64,000 nucleotides of DNA from assembly GCA_017165825.1 (NCBI GenBank), contig CM029369.1:6644933-6708932 (forward strand), in the 5' to 3' direction. A model generated the notes under the pieces. That model was given only the letters and a program-made list of their open reading frames with translations. It searched no databases and was not told the DNA's origin. Shown in pieces: positions 1 to 48,300 of the stretch (the first letter of the stretch is position 1; each line of letters begins with the position of its first letter). The position numbers were made by a program, and so were the translations under genes. This DNA is from Hepsetus odoe (Eukaryota > Chordata > Actinopteri > Characiformes > Hepsetidae).

Positions 1-141
1 TTAGAACACAGGTAGAGGATTCATAGAGCAGCATTTCTCAGTTAGAAGGAAGTCAACCTGAAATTAAAATCCTTTTTTTTTTTTTTTATGACTCTTGTCA
101 TAAGGGGAGAGAGATGTGTGTGCAATTACAGGGAGATGGAC

Positions 142-37780
<37,639 letters not shown>

Positions 37781-38650
37781 GGTCCCTCCACTCCGTGTCC
37801 TGCTCCAACACCGGTCTCTGCGCTGCGGACGGACAGAGGACTCGACACAGCGGGCTGCGGGCGGATAACGTGCTCAGAAAACGGACCCAACGCGTCGACT
37901 CCAGTCCACCTTAAGTGCCCCTCAGTTCATTTTCCCTCCCGAGTTCAGCGACTGGAGCCTGGAAACGGAACAACCGCTCCTCCTTTCGGGCTCACTGGAA
38001 AAAAGGCACGCTCAGCTCAAAAGTGCACCCGGAACGTGGCGGATTGAGGACGTGTGTAACGCCGGCTGTGTGTCTTTACGGACTGGACGCGCCTGCAGCA
38101 GCAGCCATGGCGGCTCCGCTTCGCCTACGACTTGACCGAGCGGCCCGTTGTGGAGCCTGAAACCCGCCGCCGGTCGCCCCCGGATAACTCCATCCACTGC
38201 AAATCAAACTCCCAGAAATGCGCAAAGGGAGGTTCACGGGGACCCTGAGAACAAGCCTGCGACGAATAAAAACCCGCACGTCCACCGCTTTCCGCCTCTT
38301 CCCCCTCCGGACTCCTTCTCTTTGTCACTCCGACCCGCCGTTACGCAACCCGCGTAGCCGCTGCAAGCAGCAAACGGGAGTTACGCAAAGTCTCGCCTTA
38401 GAGAATCGCGAGAAGCGCCCGAGATTTTCTGCCCCCTCCCCTTCCCCTTCATTGGAGGAGTGGCAAGGGCGGCGCACTCGGCCAATGGGCTCGCAAAATA
38501 CAGTGCAGTGGCGTGGGCTTGATTACACGGAAGGCATTAACAGCCAATAGGAGCCAAGGGACTAAACATGCACGGCCAATCGGAAAGCAGCTCCCCATAC
38601 CGGCGCTGTAACTAAGCAGCCCTGTTGCTAGCGAGTGCTCCGCCTGGGTT
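37781..38650 (-). promoter_or_regulatory. gsk3b: gsk3b 5' UTR and CpG-rich TATA-less promoter
   Basis: The block from about 37440 to 38650 is visibly GC- and CpG-rich compared with its AT-rich surroundings. CCAAT motifs occur on the plus strand at 38482, 38544 and 38576, and an inverted one (ATTGG) at 38451. GC-box-like C-rich text (CCCCCTCCCCTTCCCC) lies at 38432-38447. No TATA box is evident. The transcription start is not fixed by sequence alone. A bidirectional promoter is possible, but I see no gene on the other side. Confidence 0.8.
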
Positions 38651-39104
38651 GTGTGATGTGGAACTTTGAGGAATTAAAATAAGGCTTTTTAATGTATTTA
38701 TTCATTTATTTATTTTAAATGTTTGTTGTAGGTTTTAAACATTTTCAAAGTAAACCTCCACTCTGGTGGTTTTTCAACTTTAAAAAAAAAAGCATTTTTA
38801 TATTTTTGTTTTTGTTTTTAAACAGTAATCGTTGAAAACATCGTCAATGTTACAGTCATGAGGTCAGCAGGAAATTGGGATAGACTAGTCTATAAACACA
38901 AAAAGGAAGACACATATAAGGGTCATGCAATAAAGATCACCCAGGACCATGTCCATGTGGGCCCTAAATAAGAAAGACCTGGGCCCCATATGATTCTTGG
39001 GTGCAGACCCACATGTGACCCATATTCTGATCCATACCTGGTCCATGAAGTACCCATGTGGGCATGTTACCTGGACAGTTACTGGTGCAAGCAGCAACCT
39101 GCAA

Positions 39105-39165
39105 GCATCGGTGGTCCAGTGGTAGAATTCTGCCTGGAGAACCAGGTCCGATTTCTGGCAGTGCA
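39105..39165 (+). pseudogene. tRNA-Gly pseudogene
   Basis: GCATCGGTGGTCCAGTGGTA plus GAATTCT matches the 5' half of nuclear tRNA-Gly almost base for base, including the internal A box. The 3' part CAGGTCCGATTTCTGG plus CAGTGCA matches the T arm and acceptor with changes. The total is 61 nt against about 71, and the missing bases fall in the anticodon arm, so no anticodon can be read. Confidence 0.8.
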
Positions 39166-39179
39166 GTGACAAGTGTTTA

Positions 39180-39425
39180 GACTAGTGTATAGTGTTTAAG
39201 GACTAGGTCCCAGGATCAGAAGGTTGTGGGTTGGAATCCCAGGCCAGTAGGTTGCCTTGCGGCACCCCTGAATAAGGTACCATCCCCATCACTGCTCCCT
39301 GGGCACTGGATATGGCTGCCCACTTCTAGACTGTGTGTGAATTAAATGCAGAGGATGTGTTTTTGTTGTGGTTCACTGTTTGCATTGCTTTGTTTCATAA
39401 CGTCAAATAGTCACTTTCACTTCAC
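39180..39425 (+). mobile_element. tRNA-derived SINE, family A, diverged
   Basis: GACTAGGTCCCAGGATCAGA head (first bases eroded), GTTGCCTTGCGGCACCCCTG middle and terminal AGTCACTTTCACTTCA. It starts about 15 bp after the tRNA-Gly pseudogene. Confidence 0.8.
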
Positions 39426-39904
39426 TTCATTAGAATGTCATATTACTCCAAATGAAATCTGGGATATTGGAACTTTAAGTGTTCATCCTATCACTTATAC
39501 TTTACACTCGTGTGTAACCTTCCTGGGTTGGCACAGCTCCCATATTTCCTTGTTGGCTTCAAATAAATCCCATAATGTTTTTCCGTTTGGGTTAAACCAG
39601 GTTCTGCCCCTTAATTTGGGGGTGCAGATGGGCAATTAAAGTGACCCATTATTCACATTATGTGGGCTGGCCTACAGGGGCTCTCCATGGTTCTGGGGTT
39701 CCGTGTTAAATGGCCCCATATTTTGACCTATATTGGGCCGATAAGATCAGACTAAAATAGGCCATTCTGAAGGTTCACAATGCTTATTGTCATGCAGTCC
39801 TTCCTCTACATGTTTAAGTGCTTTCCCTGTATCCTGTGTAATGTGTGTGTATGTGTGAATGAGTGATTGAAAGGGAGGACAGTGGAGTGGTTAGGATGCA
39901 CAGA

Positions 39905-40374
39905 GTAAAGGTGGTGAAAGTGAAATGTATTGGGGTTAACAGTTCAATGTAACAGGGAGTGTGGAAAAGAGGTGAAGGAGAGAGATCAGGTAGGTTGGAA
40001 TGGGTGGAGACCAGCTATGTTGTACGGGTTGGAAACGGTGGCACTGATGAAAAGACAGGAGGTGGAGCTGGAGCTGTCTGAGGTTTTTGTTGGGTGTGAC
40101 GAGGATGGACAGGATTAGAAATGAGTATATTAGAGGAACAGCTCAGGCTGGACGTTTTGGAGACAAAGTTAGAGAGGCAAGGTTGCGTGGCTTTGGACAT
40201 GTCCAGAGGAGAAGATGGAGCTGCCAGGAAAGAGGAGAAGAAGAAGACCAAAGAGGAGGTTTATGGACATGGTGAGAGAGGACATGCAGGTGGTCAGTTT
40301 GAAGCAGGAAGACGCAGAGGTCCAGAAGAAGAGGAGACGGTTGATCTGCTGTGGCGAAAGAAAAAGAAGAGTTC
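39905..40374 (+). mobile_element. Non-LTR retrotransposon, frameshifted reverse-transcriptase C-terminus
   Basis: Three consecutive frames together spell a LINE ORF2 end: MLYGLETVALMKRQEVELEL, then GVTRMDRIRNEYIRGTAQAG and FGHVQRR, then RPKRRFMDMVRE in another frame and RLICCG. At least two frameshifts and an internal deletion near 40010 make it a dead copy. It is the longest of three copies of this family in the window. Confidence 0.8.
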
Positions 40375-40840
40375 TGTTGTACATAATATAATATTTCTAA
40401 AGTATATCTTATGTTCTATATTTCAGATTTTGCATGCAGGCCTCTACTTTATGACTGTGTATGTGTGGTACTTATATAAGATGTACAACTGCTTTTATGA
40501 AGTGAAGCTTTCTGTGAGCTCCTCGTTCTTCCATTAGTTATTGTCCTGCAGGATGTTTACAGTCCTATCTGTAGCCCTGAAGCTGTAACTCATGTACATC
40601 CCTTTCTTCCTGGATCTGCTGCTCTGAGACTGCTTTTGTTGTGTGTGGTTTTTAAAGGGAATCCTTTTGCTCAGAGTACATCTTACAGCTTCAACAAACA
40701 AGGCCCGCATCTCCAATGGAACCTGTCATGCTTAGCTAATGCACTTTTTCTCTTTTCCTCATGCAAACATGTCCTTGAGTAACATAAAAAAGTCACTCTC
40801 TTTATCTCTCTCTATCTCGCACTTTATTGTTTGTCTATAT

Positions 40841-41066
40841 AGTTAAGTCAAGTCAGTTTTATTTCTATAGCACTTTTTAAAACGGTTGTTGTCACAAAGC
40901 AGCTTTACAGAATCCAGGTCCGAGCCCCAGGTGAGTGAGCCAAGGGCGACAGAAGCAGAATTCCCTAAAACTAGAGGAAGAAACCTTGGGAAGAACCAAG
41001 ACTCAAAAGAGGAACCCATCCTCCCCTGATCAACACCAGGAATAAAGATAGAAAAGAAAGAGAAAG
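40841..41066 (+). repeat. Dispersed fish repeat, unclassified
   Basis: AAGTCAAGTCAGTTTTATTT, CAAAGCAGCTTTACAGAATC, GAAGAAACCTTGGGAAGAAC and GGAACCCATCCTC are hallmark words of a repeat I know to be abundant in otophysan fish genomes. Its class is not evident from this copy. Confidence 0.65.
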
Positions 41067-41174
41067 TGCATTTCATAAATGAATAGATCTAGTGATGAGT
41101 TCCGGTAAAGTATGAGCTGCTGTAAAGGAGTCCATTAGTGTCTGTAATTGGAAGTTCAATGAGCTAATGGTTGT

Positions 41175-41420
41175 TGGGCACTAGTGGTTAGGGAGTTGGC
41201 CAAAGGATCGGAAGATTGTGGGTTCAAACCCCTTACCAGCAGGTTGCCCTGAGGTACCCTTGAGCAAGGTACTGTCCCTGTCACTGCTCCCCAGGCGCTT
41301 TCATAGCTGCCCACTGCTGCATGGTGTTTGTGTGTATGGGTTAAATGGAGAGGTCCAGTTTCTTTGTGGTTCACTGTGTGCTGTGCTGTGACCTCGCAAT
41401 GACAAGAATAGTCACTTTCA
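41175..41420 (+). mobile_element. tRNA-derived SINE, family A
   Basis: TGGGCACTAGTGGTTAGGGA head (short 5' loss), GGTTCAAACCCC, CTGAGGTACCCTTGAGCAAG and the terminal AGTCACTTTCA. Confidence 0.88.
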
Positions 41421-43501
41421 TTTTTTTCACTTGTTCTGCTTGAGTGGGTGAAGCTTTTGTTAAACTTAGTTTGTGGCAGCAGCTCCTGCAGATGATCCAG
41501 TCTGATTTGAAGTTCAGGTGAGGAGAGAAACTCGGTGGTAGTCGGTTCGTCGGAGTAGCTGGTATGGAGATTAAGAAGCCCTCACGTTGATTGATGGACT
41601 TGACTGGAGGGCCTTTGCTATACATCGCTCATATTTATTTCATCAGTGGTCAATACTAGATCTGTCACCATCGGTCAATCAAACTGTCAATCATAAGGCT
41701 TCGATTAGCTGATCATTTTTATATTTCACAAAAATAAGCAAAAACGGAATGTGACAGATTCAGTAGTGAAAGGTGTATGTATGATTCTCTGAATGAGGGT
41801 TAAGGCAGGAAAACATTGCTGTCAGATCAACAGGACTTCACAGTTCATCCAGAAGACATAAGCCCAAACTCAAGCCTGTCCAAGAGTAAAAGAAGCGAGG
41901 GATGATCCAATTGGACGGTCCTGCAGGCTTCATTTATCTGGCTAACTGAGAAATCCTGCTTGGTGAAACACACCTCTGATTAGATTGCAGTGATTTTCTT
42001 GCTCTATACAAAATTAATTTCCCAAATCATGGTCATATTACTGCCGGTGTTGTTTTTAAACAAATAATATGTGAATTAAAAGACTGATGACTATGGATTA
42101 AAAGCAGGCGACCCTTAAATTTGAAGTTTCTTTGCTATAATTATGTATCCTGACGGTTCTGAATCGTGTTTGCACTGTGGTTTAATGGCTGCTTGTCTTA
42201 AAATTTCTTATTTTATTTAAAAATCACAAGGAAAAAAATGAAAAGAAAGAAAACCACCAGTGCAGGACAGACGCAGCTTAGAAATAAAAACAAGATGAGC
42301 GTCAAAAACAAGAGACAGCAATCTATATTTGGATGTAAAACTTGAAAAAGAACTAAATATCAAACCACACAAACAGATACAAGCACACGGAAATAAGGAT
42401 CGAACATAAACAAGTGAGACGAAACAGCAGTTGAGGCGTCCACTGGGAACATGACTAAAGGAAACATTAAATTAGATAAATAATAAAATGCACACAATTC
42501 ATCTACAGTATTTCCTCACATTCAGACGAGTTCAATATAAATAGAAAGAAAAGAAACTCTAGGATTTGGTCTTATGAGGTTATACTGCAATGTTCATTTG
42601 GTCTCCAACATAATCAGCACATTTCGATATTTCCATGTTTTTGTTGCGTCAGCAGAACCTGCCTCAATCAACATGGCTCAACCCAGGCTCCATGTATCCA
42701 CGAGATACACGTGCAGTTTTTTATGCATGCCCGTGTTTCCAGTCCCAAAGAGATTCCTCATCGTAAGTGCATCATTAAGAGCTGTTCAGTTCAGTCACAG
42801 GGCATTTTATTACAGTAACATAACCACATGGTCAGTGCTCCCACGTGCACACGCATTAGAAATTAATTTGTTGGAACAGAAGGCTCATAAGCACCCCACT
42901 TTTAAGAAGGAGTAAAATGTAAACAAGTGCCGCTCCCCCCCCCCGTGAAGATCTAAAATGACCTTGGTGAAAGCTCTCTCTCCCTTTACAGCAGGATCAG
43001 CTCACTGCAACACAGTCATGCTAATGAGACGAGGGTGAGAAGGCCACTATATCATCACTTTATGACCCAATGCACTATGGGTAATGGTGCATCACTCCAG
43101 CTGAGTCATGCTCGGGACTGAGCTGCCAGACACTAGAGCAGCTACAGAGACGAAGCTGCCCGGGGCAAAACCGAAGCATCTCATCAACACATGTAGTCTC
43201 TTCTGATTTATAGACAACACCAGAAACTGTTTCTATTGTTAACGCATACACTACAGGCCAAAAGCACAGAAACAAGAGATTTTTAATAATTTAACAACAA
43301 CAACAACAACAACAAAAAACAACATATATCTAAGTTAACCAAAGATTTTTAACGGGTCTGTAACAGGTGAGGTGAACCCTCAGGGATTTTATGGAGGCTT
43401 TGCCGAAGGATTGTGAGATCGCCATATCGCACACTCTTCATGCACCTCATTCTCTCCCAGAGCTCCACTTATATTGTATGAATGGGTATCATAAAAATGT
43501 A

Positions 43502-44000
43502 TTTATTCCCATACTTTCCCCTCCGTACTAATAAACAGGCTGTTACCCTCAACACTGAAATCTGGTAATGACCTCTGTTCTGATTGGCTGCCCTGTATTG
43601 CACCTTGTTCAGTCTGAGGTGAAGCGCTTCTTATAATTTCAGTCTGAATGAGAGGAGAAAAATACACAAAAACAATGGAAAAAAAGCTTTGAAGGTCACA
43701 TCAGGAACATAACTTTGGAAATGTCATGAACAGATGCCTTGATTTAAATATAATAATAGGATGTCAATAAATCTAAAGGTTTTTTGATGAATGCAAAATT
43801 TTAGCAGAACAAATGCCGAGTCTGGAAATTGTGCACTATTGTGCACTATATATTACTGACTTTCACTGACTACTTTTGGCCCGTAGTGTAAGTGTGTCTT
43901 TAGTGCCATATTTGCTGCGTTGTTTCCGTTCAAAATGCTTTACAGTGATTTATCACATATACCAGCTGTGCTCATGGTTCCATTTATTTCCCCTTTCTGT
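43502..44000 (-). other. gpr156: Probable gpr156 3' UTR with AATAAA signals
   Basis: On the minus strand an AATAAA occurs at 43988-43983, only about a dozen bases after the stop codon, and another at 43507-43502. The second is a more plausible 3' end. The true cleavage site cannot be fixed from sequence. Confidence 0.4.
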
Positions 44001-45374
44001 TCAGACAAAAGTGGGTTTAAGGTCTTCTTTAAAGTTGACCACAGGGTGAGAGGAACGGTAAAGTTCCTCAAACTCACTGTCCGATGTGTCTGAAGTGCTG
44101 CTTCCAGTGGACGCATAAGGGTTGTGTAGGCAGGCTTCACAGTAGGGTCTGTGGTAGTAACAGTAATCCTCCGAACTGCTGGACTCGGAGTCTGAGTAGC
44201 CGTATGGGTCAGCAGCTCTAGTCTCTTCTGCATGCCCTGCCAAAGGACTTTTGGGACGTCTTGCAGAGGAAGACCCTTGACGGGCTCGTCCTGAACCCCT
44301 CCTACCAAACTGTGACCGTCCATTTGATTCTCGCTGAGGTTCTTCTCCTTCGTCCTCACCCGCCCCACTTTGAACAATGTTTGAGTCTGGCCGCTGAGGA
44401 CAGTTGGTTAAAGATAAACCAGAGGTGGTTTTCCTGTCCAGTTCTCTCAGTCTCTCTTGGCCAAGGGGTGCTGACCCCCTCCTGCAGCCAGGGGGTGCAG
44501 AGCCTGGGTAATAGTAAGGTGGAGGGCCTGTTTTGGAGGTGTTGAAAGGGGGCCTGCGCTTTCGCATCATGTACGGTGAGATGCTGGGTAAAAAGAAGTG
44601 CAGAGGTGATCGGGGGGAAAGAGGAGACAGGGGAGAGAAAGGGACGAGAGCTTTGAGGTCATCAAGATTGGAGGGTCGTCTCACTCCACTGGGGGATCGG
44701 TGGGAGCTGCTTACAGCGTTCACACTCAAGTCGTGTAGAATCTCCTGCAGCTGCTCACTGCTCACGAAACCCTGCCGACCTGACAACACAACAGACTCTA
44801 CCGCTGAACTCACTGCCTCGCTGTGGGGTGTAGATCCAAGAGATTTATTCCGGCTATCTGGTGAATTTAATGAAATGTTGACTTCTACCAAAGGTCCAAA
44901 GCCGTCATGGTCTAAATCAGTGTTCACTTTTGGCTGCATCTCATCTGTGTTGAGTTGTATGTCTGAATTTGCACATTCATGCTTCAGCTGGTCAAGCTGG
45001 GAATTCGGTGAGGCTCCATCAGGAATGCGAGGAGACAGGGGTGGAGAAGGCACTGGAGGGGCTGAATCCTCTAACACATTTTTAGGAGAGGTCTGACATG
45101 ACAATCCTAATGGAAGCTCAGATGGCAGTGAGGGTGGAGGCATATACGGTGGAGGGGAGAGAACCACAGGAGAAGTGTCTGATTCTCTATGAGGAGAAGG
45201 AGAAAGAGAAGACTCGTGAGGTATCACTGTGATTTGGGTGGAGCAGGAGTTGAGGTTGGTAGTGGAAGAGTCCATTTCTCCTTCATCTGGGAGGTGGCTC
45301 CCAGACATCAGTCTTAGCAATTTGTCCTTGGCATTGTTCACTTGCTCCTGAAGGCTGTCAATCACTGCGTTTTT
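44001..45374 (-). CDS. gpr156: gpr156 last coding exon (residues 366-822): coiled coil and C-tail
   Basis: 457 codons plus TGA, phase 0 start after CAG at 45377-45375. It begins KNAVIDSLQEQVNNAKDKLL, the coiled coil conserved in the family. A low-complexity Pro/Ser/Asp region, SPYMMRKRRPP, YSDSESSSSEDYCYYHRPYC (a Cys/His-rich patch shared with human) and the terminal PVVNFKEDLKPTFV follow. The last residues T-F-V fit a class I PDZ ligand (Thr at -2, Val at 0). Open frames on the opposite strand here are shadows. Confidence 0.95.
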   Translation of the reverse strand, partial: KNAVIDSLQEQVNNAKDKLLRLMSGSHLPDEGEMDSSTTNLNSCSTQITVIPHESSLSPSPHRESDTSPVVLSPPPYMPPPSLPSELPLGLSCQTSPKNVLEDSAPPVPSPPLSPRIPDGASPNSQLDQLKHECANSDIQLNTDEMQPKVNTDLDHDGFGPLVEVNISLNSPDSRNKSLGSTPHSEAVSSAVESVVLSGRQGFVSSEQLQEILHDLSVNAVSSSHRSPSGVRRPSNLDDLKALVPFSPLSPLSPRSPLHFFLPSISPYMMRKRRPPFNTSKTGPPPYYYPGSAPPGCRRGSAPLGQERLRELDRKTTSGLSLTNCPQRPDSNIVQSGAGEDEGEEPQRESNGRSQFGRRGSGRARQGSSSARRPKSPLAGHAEETRAADPYGYSDSESSSSEDYCYYHRPYCEACLHNPYASTGSSTSDTSDSEFEELYRSSHPVVNFKEDLKPTFV

Positions 45375-48300
45375 CTGGCAATCAGAGAACACAGACATAG
45401 AAAATCACATTTCATACGTCAGGCTTCTAGAACCAGGAATAGTTCTCAGGCTGGATCCTGAACTACCTCTGAATTTAGTTGTTTTTCTTACTCTAAAACA
45501 TCTGATCCTTATCTGCCAAAAAAAGATCAAAAGCGCCTTGAACTGATAAAGATCACAGCAAGTGAATGAATGAGGAAGGAAAAGCTTTAACAGGATGTGA
45601 AGTCACAAAGCCATGCCCTGCAGGAAATGTAAAACAAAAGGGCTGAGAATCACATATGGCCCAGAGATGCATAGTAAAACGTTCCACACACCCACTTCTA
45701 GAATCCTTGTTCAGGTTCAGCTTTACCAAACTACTAATCTCAGAGCTCATGGCGTTATCATCTTCACAAGGAGCAGATCTGTTGCGTTTGAACATGTGAA
45801 CATGTTCACAGGGGTGGGCAAACTGGAATTCAGTCCAAAGCTTTGGAGTCAGAGTCTCAAATGCCTGAAACTGGAAATGGACTCTTCTTGAGATCAATGC
45901 TCAGCCTTAGGGCTACAATGTAAAGTCTCACCTGGCAAGTCGTTGATTATACAATGTCTGCCATTTTGTGGCTTGTAGTCTAGAAAGCAATGAACCAATG
46001 ACTGAGTTTTAAGTGCAGATTCTTGTTTTGAAGGTTTTTGCAGCTGTACTGATGGAACACATAAGAAAGCATTTTATGCACAGCTTTTCTGTGCATACAC
46101 ACTAAATACCCAATTAAATGCACCACAGTGACATATGTTAAGGCTCTACGCCTCTTTCTGAGAATATACTGCCCAAAACAAACTATAACTCTAATTTATC
46201 TCACATGTTACGCTAATCATGTTCTTGAGTAACTACAGGTTCATGTGTGTTTGATTAGGCCTGGAAGTAAACTCTGCAGGAGGGAAGATCTATAAGTGCA
46301 GGCCTGACCCGTCCTGAGGTTGGTGATGATGGAGCACAATGACACATGTGTCAGTAATGTGCAGACTGCACATACCTCGCTGATTAGCCTCTTCATGGAG
46401 TCGTTTTCCCCGAGCAGGTAGTAGATCTCATCCTCGCTATACATGGAGCGCAGGCTTTTACTTGGACTGCTGAAGTATTTGGCCATCTGGCTGGGGAGGG
46501 GGTTCACATCCTCCTCAAATTGCCTCCACTGGGTCAACTGGGAGCAGATAGGATAAGAAATTAAATACATATAATAAACACATTTCTTTCTATCAGTGGT
46601 ATAGGGAGGAAGAAGAGGGTGGTAGCAACAGCCATAATTTTCTGATGCAAGTAAATTTCTTCTCTTGCGTCGGTGTTACATTTTTTTTCTTTAAGACTGA
46701 GGCAAAATGTTCACAGGCCTTCGCAGATGTGCATGATTCATCATTCAAACCCTTCCTCTTGCGTCTTTCACTCTGTGCTTTGTGCTAACTTTAGCCTCCC
46801 ACACAAGTCCAAGGTTGAGCACTCTCATAGGCTCCATATGACCTGCCATCAACATGTAAATTCAGAGCCTCCTTGGCCTTGAAGCTGAGTCTAGAATGTG
46901 TGATTTATGCTGCACTGATCATTCCTTCTCAGAACGAATAAAGAAGGCTTAGTTAAGGCAAAGGTTTGGTTAACCATGTAATGCTATCAATCAGAGACCA
47001 AGACATTTTTAGTGTCCAAAGTTAAGTGCTTTAAGTTCTTAAGTTTTATTTCCTGAACTCCAGACCAGCTAGTCCACCGTCTGAGCCAAATGTCTTCTCA
47101 ATCGGCCATCATCAATATCCTCTCCTCACCTGAACTTCAGATCAGCTACGTCACACTGTATCATCTGCATGTCCTTTTATTAAAAGGTCATGTTTGAAAC
47201 AAGTAAAATGACCTACCAATAAAATAAGATACCACGGTATTGAAAATATTTGGTTTAATTTAAAGAAAAGGATGAAGATAAGAGGGATCAGTCTTATAGA
47301 TGAATTTATAAAACCATATGACAAGGTAGGGACAAGGGAATGTGTCATATTGCTAGACACATTAGAGAAGACAAGGCTGTGTCCAGCTATGCTGGTGCAG
47401 TGTTGTGCTCTGAATCTGATTGGAGTTATTGACTAATGCCAGACACTAGCAGTGCAACAAAGCAGTGGTAGCCTAGTGGTTAAAGACCCCAGGATCAGAA
47501 GGTCGTGGGACTGAATCCAAGACCAATAGGCTGCCCTGAGTTAACCTTGAGCAAGGTACTGTTCTGCTGGATGCTGAGTCTCCACTTTTGAGCTGGCATT
47601 ATTGACTGATCATGCTTCAGCTCATTATTTTTACTCGAGGCTAAATTAATAAGCAGGACATGCGGAAAACGCTTTTTGTCCAAAGTTTGAAGCTACTTTT
47701 TTTGGCCAAAAAAAAAGCAATATTGAAAAAGAATGACCGACTTCTCTTCATTTGCTAACATGATAACCAATGACCGGTCAATGCACAGGTACCTGCGTTA
47801 CTCACCTGAGGAACAAACAGGAGGCAGTTAATGGCAGTGGTGCAGATGAAGATGGCTCCAGACACCACACTGTAGACAAGGTTGGGCCAGGCGTACAAAT
47901 AGTAAGAGACGGGTACGGCCACGGCTGTGGACGTCGTAACCAGACATGTAGCAGCAATGATGGTCAGAGACTGGTTGACTGGGGGGATGCTCACATTGCT
48001 GGTCAGTCCAGCCAGGTATGTGCCATACAGCAGCAGACTTCCCTACAGCAGAAAGGAGGAGCTTATAACAATGACACTACACTACATGGCCAAAAGTGTC
48101 CAGACAAGGTCTTACACTACACACTATAACCCAGGACTCAACCCCACAACCTTCTGATCATGGAGCCTAGTCCCTAAACATGCTGCCTCAATGACAGTGT
48201 TACACTAACTCTAGCAAACAACACTTACCTCCAGCCATTTTGTTTTTCTAAATTTTAAAAAGGACCTTTAAAGGTAATGCACCAACAAAACTCATTTAAT

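Larger units (their letters stand above)
38651..44000. other. Intergenic region between gsk3b promoter and gpr156 stop
   Basis: 5.3 kb containing a tRNA-Gly pseudogene, two family A SINEs, a LINE fragment, a dispersed otophysan-type repeat and presumably the gpr156 3' UTR (right end). Segments near 38930-39090 and 39615-39750 are rich in CCCATGTGGG/GGCCCCATAT-type words and flank the pseudogene and SINE, as if those had landed in an older repeat. 41.6-43.3 kb shows nothing I recognise beyond an (AAC)n run at 43292-43315. Confidence 0.7.

Noticed and set aside
1..97. Last gsk3b exon within the left edge
   Set aside because: An acceptor-like TTTCAG precedes GTTGAC on the minus strand, but in the required phase it gives Gly then stop, not the conserved tail, so I treat the real exon as outside.
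38218..38550. 110-codon frame in the gsk3b promoter
   Set aside because: GC-rich islands are stop-poor; the Arg/Pro-rich translation has no family resemblance.
44533..45096. 187-codon plus-strand open frame
   Set aside because: It is the antisense shadow of the long gpr156 last exon and has no family resemblance.
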